DNA of 64,000 nt, taken from positions 79,086 to 143,085 of the forward strand of contig NZ_VEVQ02000012.1 of assembly GCF_006491595.2 (NCBI RefSeq). Direction: 5' to 3'. Shown piece by piece: positions 60,818 to 64,000 of this stretch; position 1 is the stretch's first letter, and each line of letters starts with the position of its first letter. The translations under genes and the position numbers were made by a program. The stretch comes from Flavobacterium jejuense. GTDB taxonomy: Bacteria > Bacteroidota > Bacteroidia > Flavobacteriales > Flavobacteriaceae. The notes under the pieces were generated by a model. It was not told the DNA's origin, did not search any database, and was given only the letters and a program-made list of their open reading frames with translations.

Positions 60818-61874
60818 AATAAATCACACCCGCAGAATGATCTTTTTTGGCACCAGTTACAGAAGCTAATACATTGATTTCATTACGCAATTTTAAAACC
60901 CCTAAAAAAGCAAAAATAAGCGCTTCTTTATATTGAATTATGGCATCATTTGGTATAACTAATACTGTTTTTGGTAAATAGTATTTCATTCTTTCTATTA
61001 GAAAATCATTATATGCACCACCTCCAGTTATTAAAAGCGTTTTATCCTCATTTGAGAGAGAAACACTTATTTGATAAGCAATATGCTCTACAAAAGTCCG
61101 AAGCATATCTTCATTAGGAATCTTAAATTTATCTAACAGAGGAAAAATAATTTCATTTACAAATTCCATTCCTAAAGATTTAGGATAAGATTCATTATAA
61201 AAAGACAACATATTCAATTTTTCAAATAAATCGATATTTAAAATTCCTTTCTTTGCAAATAAACCTTTATCATCATAATCAAATCCCATTTTTTTGGAAT
61301 AAAAATTTAGAACAGTGTTTACTGGAGAAATATCATAAGCAATTCTTTTACCCTCATTCTCGAAAGAAATATTTGAAAAACCTCCAAGATTCAAACAGTA
61401 ATCAAATTCCGAAAACAACAATTGATCCCCTATTGGAACTAAAGGAGCTCCTTGACCACCTAAAGTCACATCCTGAACTCTAAAATCACAAACAACAGGT
61501 AAATTTATTAAGGAAGCTATTTTAGGCAAATTACCTATTTGTAAAGTATATCCTTTATCGGGTTGATGCAAAATAGTATGTCCATGACTACAAACCGCAT
61601 CAATATGTACTATTGCATTTTTAGCAATAAATTGCGATATGTAATTACATAGTAAATCAGTGTACTCTTCATTAATTCCTTTCAAATCATTTTTAGACAA
61701 ATAAATAGCATTTTTTAGCTTCTCAACCCAGTCACTAGTGTAAGAAACTGTCTCGTATTTAAGTATTTGAAAATTCCAACTATATTCCTTTTGAAAAGAA
61801 ATATAAGCTAAATCAACTCCGTCTAAGGAGGTACCTGACATCACACCGATAACGTTGTAGTTTTCTTTAAACAT
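60810..61874 (-). CDS. anmK: Anhydro-N-acetylmuramic acid kinase
   Basis: 354 residues. N-terminal GVMSGTSLDGVDLAYISF is the AnmK ATP-site motif; CSHGHTILHQPDKGYTLQIG, GGQGAPLVPIGDQLLF, LNLGGFSNISF and LLITGGGAYNDFLIERMKYY follow in order. Recycles cell-wall anhydro-MurNAc to MurNAc-6-phosphate. Divergent from the acyl-CoA dehydrogenase gene. Confidence 0.95.
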   Translation of the reverse strand: MFKENYNVIGVMSGTSLDGVDLAYISFQKEYSWNFQILKYETVSYTSDWVEKLKNAIYLSKNDLKGINEEYTDLLCNYISQFIAKNAIVHIDAVCSHGHTILHQPDKGYTLQIGNLPKIASLINLPVVCDFRVQDVTLGGQGAPLVPIGDQLLFSEFDYCLNLGGFSNISFENEGKRIAYDISPVNTVLNFYSKKMGFDYDDKGLFAKKGILNIDLFEKLNMLSFYNESYPKSLGMEFVNEIIFPLLDKFKIPNEDMLRTFVEHIAYQISVSLSNEDKTLLITGGGAYNDFLIERMKYYLPKTVLVIPNDAIIQYKEALIFAFLGVLKLRNEINVLASVTGAKKDHSAGVIYFN

Positions 61875-61896
61875 GGTTTAAAATTACAAATTGTTA

Positions 61897-61927
61897 TTGA
61901 AAAATAAGCAATAAATACCTACATTTG
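61897..61927 (+). promoter_or_regulatory. Promoter of the acyl-CoA dehydrogenase gene
   Basis: TTG (61897-61899) and TACATTTG (61920-61927) are 20 bp apart, a close match to the Bacteroidota -33/-7 consensus; the ATG follows 40 bp downstream. Confidence 0.65.
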
Positions 61928-61967
61928 GTACGAAATTAAAAATAATCAAAATAGAATATCAAATAAT

Positions 61968-63107
61968 ATGGATTTTAAGCTAACCGAAGAACAAATAATG
62001 ATTCAACAAGCAGCTAGAGATTTTGCTCAAACTGAATTATTACCTGGAGTTATTGAAAGAGATGAACATTCAAAATTTCCAACTGAACAAGTAAAAATGA
62101 TGGCTGACTTAGGCTTTCTTGGAATGATGGTAGATCCAAAATATGGTGGTGCAGGATTAGACAGTATTTCTTACGTATTAGCAATTGAAGAAATTGCAAA
62201 AGTTGATGCTTCTGCTGCAGTAATTATGTCTGTTAATAATTCACTAGTTTGTGCTGGAATAGAGAAATTTTGTAATGAAGAACAAAAACAAAAATACCTT
62301 GTCCCTTTAGCAAAAGGGGAAGTAATAGGTGCTTTTTGTTTATCTGAACCTGAAGCTGGTTCAGATGCCACTTCACAAAAAACAACTGCAATAGATAAAG
62401 GTGATTACTATTTATTAAATGGTACTAAAAACTGGATTACTAATGGTGGTACAGCATCTACATATATAGTTATAGCCCAAACAGATGTTGAAAAAGGGCA
62501 TAAAGGAATTAATGCTTTTTTAGTAGAAAAAAGTTGGGAAGGATTTTCAATTGGTCCAAAAGAGAAAAAGATGGGAATTAGAGGATCTGATACACATTCA
62601 TTAATGTTCTCAGATGTTAAAGTTCCAAAAGAAAACAGAATTGGTGCTAATGGTTTCGGTTTTAATTTTGCCATGGCTGTCTTAAATGGAGGTAGAATTG
62701 GAATTGCTTCTCAAGCATTAGGAATTGCTTCAGGAGCCTACGAATTAGCTTTAAAATACGCACAAGAAAGAGTAGCTTTTAAAAAGCCAATTATTCAACA
62801 TCAAGCAATTGCTTTCAAATTAGCAGATATGCATTTACAAATTACAGCTGCAAGAATGTTATGCTTTAAAGCTGCTTTTGAAAAAGATAACGGAGAAGAC
62901 ATCTCTCATTCTGGAGCAATGGCAAAACTATTTGCTTCTGAAACTGCTATGAATACAACAATTGAAGCAGTACAAATACATGGAGGAAATGGTTATGTAA
63001 GTGAATATCATGTAGAGAGAATGATGCGTGATGCCAAAATAACTCAAATTTATGAAGGGACATCAGAAATTCAAAGAATTGTTATTTCAAGAGGTTTAAC
63101 CAAATAA
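61968..63107 (+). CDS. Acyl-CoA dehydrogenase
   Basis: 379 residues, a normal full length. Signature AFCLSEPEAGSDATSQKTTA (FAD/substrate site), NGTKNWITNGG, and the C-terminal IHGGNGYVSEYHVERMMRDA and IYEGTSEIQRIVISRGL, with the catalytic Glu in YEGTSE. First step of fatty-acid beta-oxidation; the short- or medium-chain type is likely but not provable here. Followed by a strong terminator. Confidence 0.95.
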   Translation: MDFKLTEEQIMIQQAARDFAQTELLPGVIERDEHSKFPTEQVKMMADLGFLGMMVDPKYGGAGLDSISYVLAIEEIAKVDASAAVIMSVNNSLVCAGIEKFCNEEQKQKYLVPLAKGEVIGAFCLSEPEAGSDATSQKTTAIDKGDYYLLNGTKNWITNGGTASTYIVIAQTDVEKGHKGINAFLVEKSWEGFSIGPKEKKMGIRGSDTHSLMFSDVKVPKENRIGANGFGFNFAMAVLNGGRIGIASQALGIASGAYELALKYAQERVAFKKPIIQHQAIAFKLADMHLQITAARMLCFKAAFEKDNGEDISHSGAMAKLFASETAMNTTIEAVQIHGGNGYVSEYHVERMMRDAKITQIYEGTSEIQRIVISRGLTK

Positions 63108-63129
63108 TTTTAATAAATTACAGCCAACA

Positions 63130-63162
63130 AAAAGAGTGCTATTTTATAAATAGCACTCTTTT
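63130..63162. terminator. Terminator after the acyl-CoA dehydrogenase gene
   Basis: aaaagagtgctattt (63130-63144) pairs perfectly with aaatagcactctttt (63148-63162) around a 3-nt loop, followed by a T tract. Confidence 0.85.
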
Positions 63163-63182
63163 TTATTATATTTAAATAAAAA

Positions 63183-63818
63183 ATGCTATTCAATAACTGG
63201 AAAGAGAACCTTCAGCCTTTATTAGAAAGATATAAAAATAAAAAACATCCATTAGCTTATAAGAACACATACCAACTGTTAATAATGGTAATCCTTTCTG
63301 CCAGAGACTCAGATGCTAACATTAACAAAGTTACAATCCTTTTTTTTGAAAAATATCCTAATATGGAAAGTCTTTCAAATGCATCAGTCAAAGAGGTAAC
63401 AACTTATATTCAATCCATAAAGAATTACAATAATAAAGCAAAATGGATTTTTGAAATAGCATCTATTCTAAAAACTGACGAAAATATACCAAAAAACCTA
63501 ACTAATTTAATTGATTTAAAAGGAATTGGAAGAAAGTCTGCTAATGTAATTTTAAGAGAAACCAATCAAAAATCAGAAGGTATAATTGTTGATTTACACG
63601 TAATAAGAGTAGCTCCAAGAATAGGATTGACTCCAAAAATTAATAATGGAGATAAAATTGAAAAAAAATTAATGAACGAACTTCCCTATGAAATATGGCA
63701 TGATATAGGAATGTCATTATCCTTTTTAGGTAGGGAAATTTGCCGTCCAACGAATCCTAAATGCACAACTTGCCCTATAAATATTCATTGTAACAATTAC
63801 AAGTTAAATACTCAATGA
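63183..63818 (+). CDS. Endonuclease III-like DNA glycosylase/AP lyase
   Basis: 211 residues. HhH-GPD motif with LKGIGRKSANVIL (catalytic K118) and IVDLHVIRV (D137), and a C-terminal [4Fe-4S] cluster signature C187-X6-C194-X2-C197-X5-C203. These are the Nth hallmarks: removal of oxidised pyrimidines. The 'VDLHV' in place of the usual 'VDTHV' is a minor deviation, so a divergent Nth paralogue is possible. Confidence 0.88.
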   Translation: MLFNNWKENLQPLLERYKNKKHPLAYKNTYQLLIMVILSARDSDANINKVTILFFEKYPNMESLSNASVKEVTTYIQSIKNYNNKAKWIFEIASILKTDENIPKNLTNLIDLKGIGRKSANVILRETNQKSEGIIVDLHVIRVAPRIGLTPKINNGDKIEKKLMNELPYEIWHDIGMSLSFLGREICRPTNPKCTTCPINIHCNNYKLNTQ

Positions 63819-64000
63819 TTTACTACATGATCGTTCATCAAGATTACTCGTAAAGCCGTAAAGCATCTCTTTTATAATAGTTTATTTATTTCTCTTCATA
63901 ATTTCTATAAAAAGCGTTTAAAGTAAGCTGCTTTTATTATTAACAAACTAGTTTAAGCTACGTTTATCTTTTGATATTCTTTTAAACAAAAAACCCTCAT
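63819..64000. other. Right window edge without a recognisable gene
   Basis: 182 bp after the endonuclease gene with no ORF of note; aaaaaaccctca at the very end may start a terminator of a neighbouring gene. Confidence 0.4.

Overview
The window is AT-rich DNA from a member of the Bacteroidota, almost certainly a Flavobacteriaceae (Flavobacterium-like) bacterium. Evidence: promoters of the Bacteroidota type (TAnnTTTG -7 boxes), no obvious Shine-Dalgarno sites, and family content typical of the group (LytTR two-component pair, RteC, MerTP fusion, DUF6268- and DUF6660-like proteins, HD-PycTM fusion, CzcA-TolC fusion). All family names come from reading the translations; no database search was run.

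Layout. (1) 1-4.4 kb: accessory chromosome with a truncated AraC-type regulator, a short-chain dehydrogenase, an outer-membrane protein, a LytS/LytTR two-component pair, and debris of an older integrative element (an integrase C-terminus at 1181-1279 and an integrase-upstream relic at 4451-4540). (2) 4716-45634: a genomic island of about 41 kb inserted in the 3' end of tRNA-Ser(UGA). A 17-bp direct repeat, gcggagaaagagggatt, occurs at 4716-4732 and again inside the tRNA at 45618-45634, and a tyrosine recombinase lies next to the tRNA-side junction. (3) 45.6-64 kb: ordinary core chromosome: tRNA-Ser, a metallophosphoesterase/beta-barrel protein, an HD-PycTM protein, a GAF protein, tRNA-Val, folC, tonB-exbD-exbB, nhaD, glutamate-type dehydrogenase, anmK, acyl-CoA dehydrogenase and an endonuclease III homologue, plus two decayed genes.

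The island, left to right, holds: a small HTH-like gene; a four-gene DUF5675/holin-like module; a mercury operon (arsR-merTP-merA) with a palindromic operator over its promoter; a 1.3-kb non-coding tract made of eight successive long imperfect stem-loops; a broken winged-helix gene; a toxin-antitoxin-SecB chaperone (TAC) operon; a four-gene operon (HExxH metallopeptidase-like, DUF4365 nuclease-like, two HEPN-like proteins) that looks like an undescribed defence system; a maintenance module (DnaC-like ATPase, Rep-like winged helix protein, Xis-like HTH, RteC); and about 20 kb of metal resistance (CopA, CusABC-like efflux, metal-binding small proteins, a ZntA-like ATPase, a MerC-like protein, CzcB and CzcA-TolC). 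I see no relaxase or conjugation genes, so transfer would have to be helped in trans.

The strongest candidates for undescribed biology are the metallopeptidase/DUF4365/HEPN/HEPN operon (13769-18823) and the stem-loop array (10555-11881). A tandem-element history is also visible at the left junction, where a relic of another element's integrase promoter sits the same distance from the att repeat as in the intact island.
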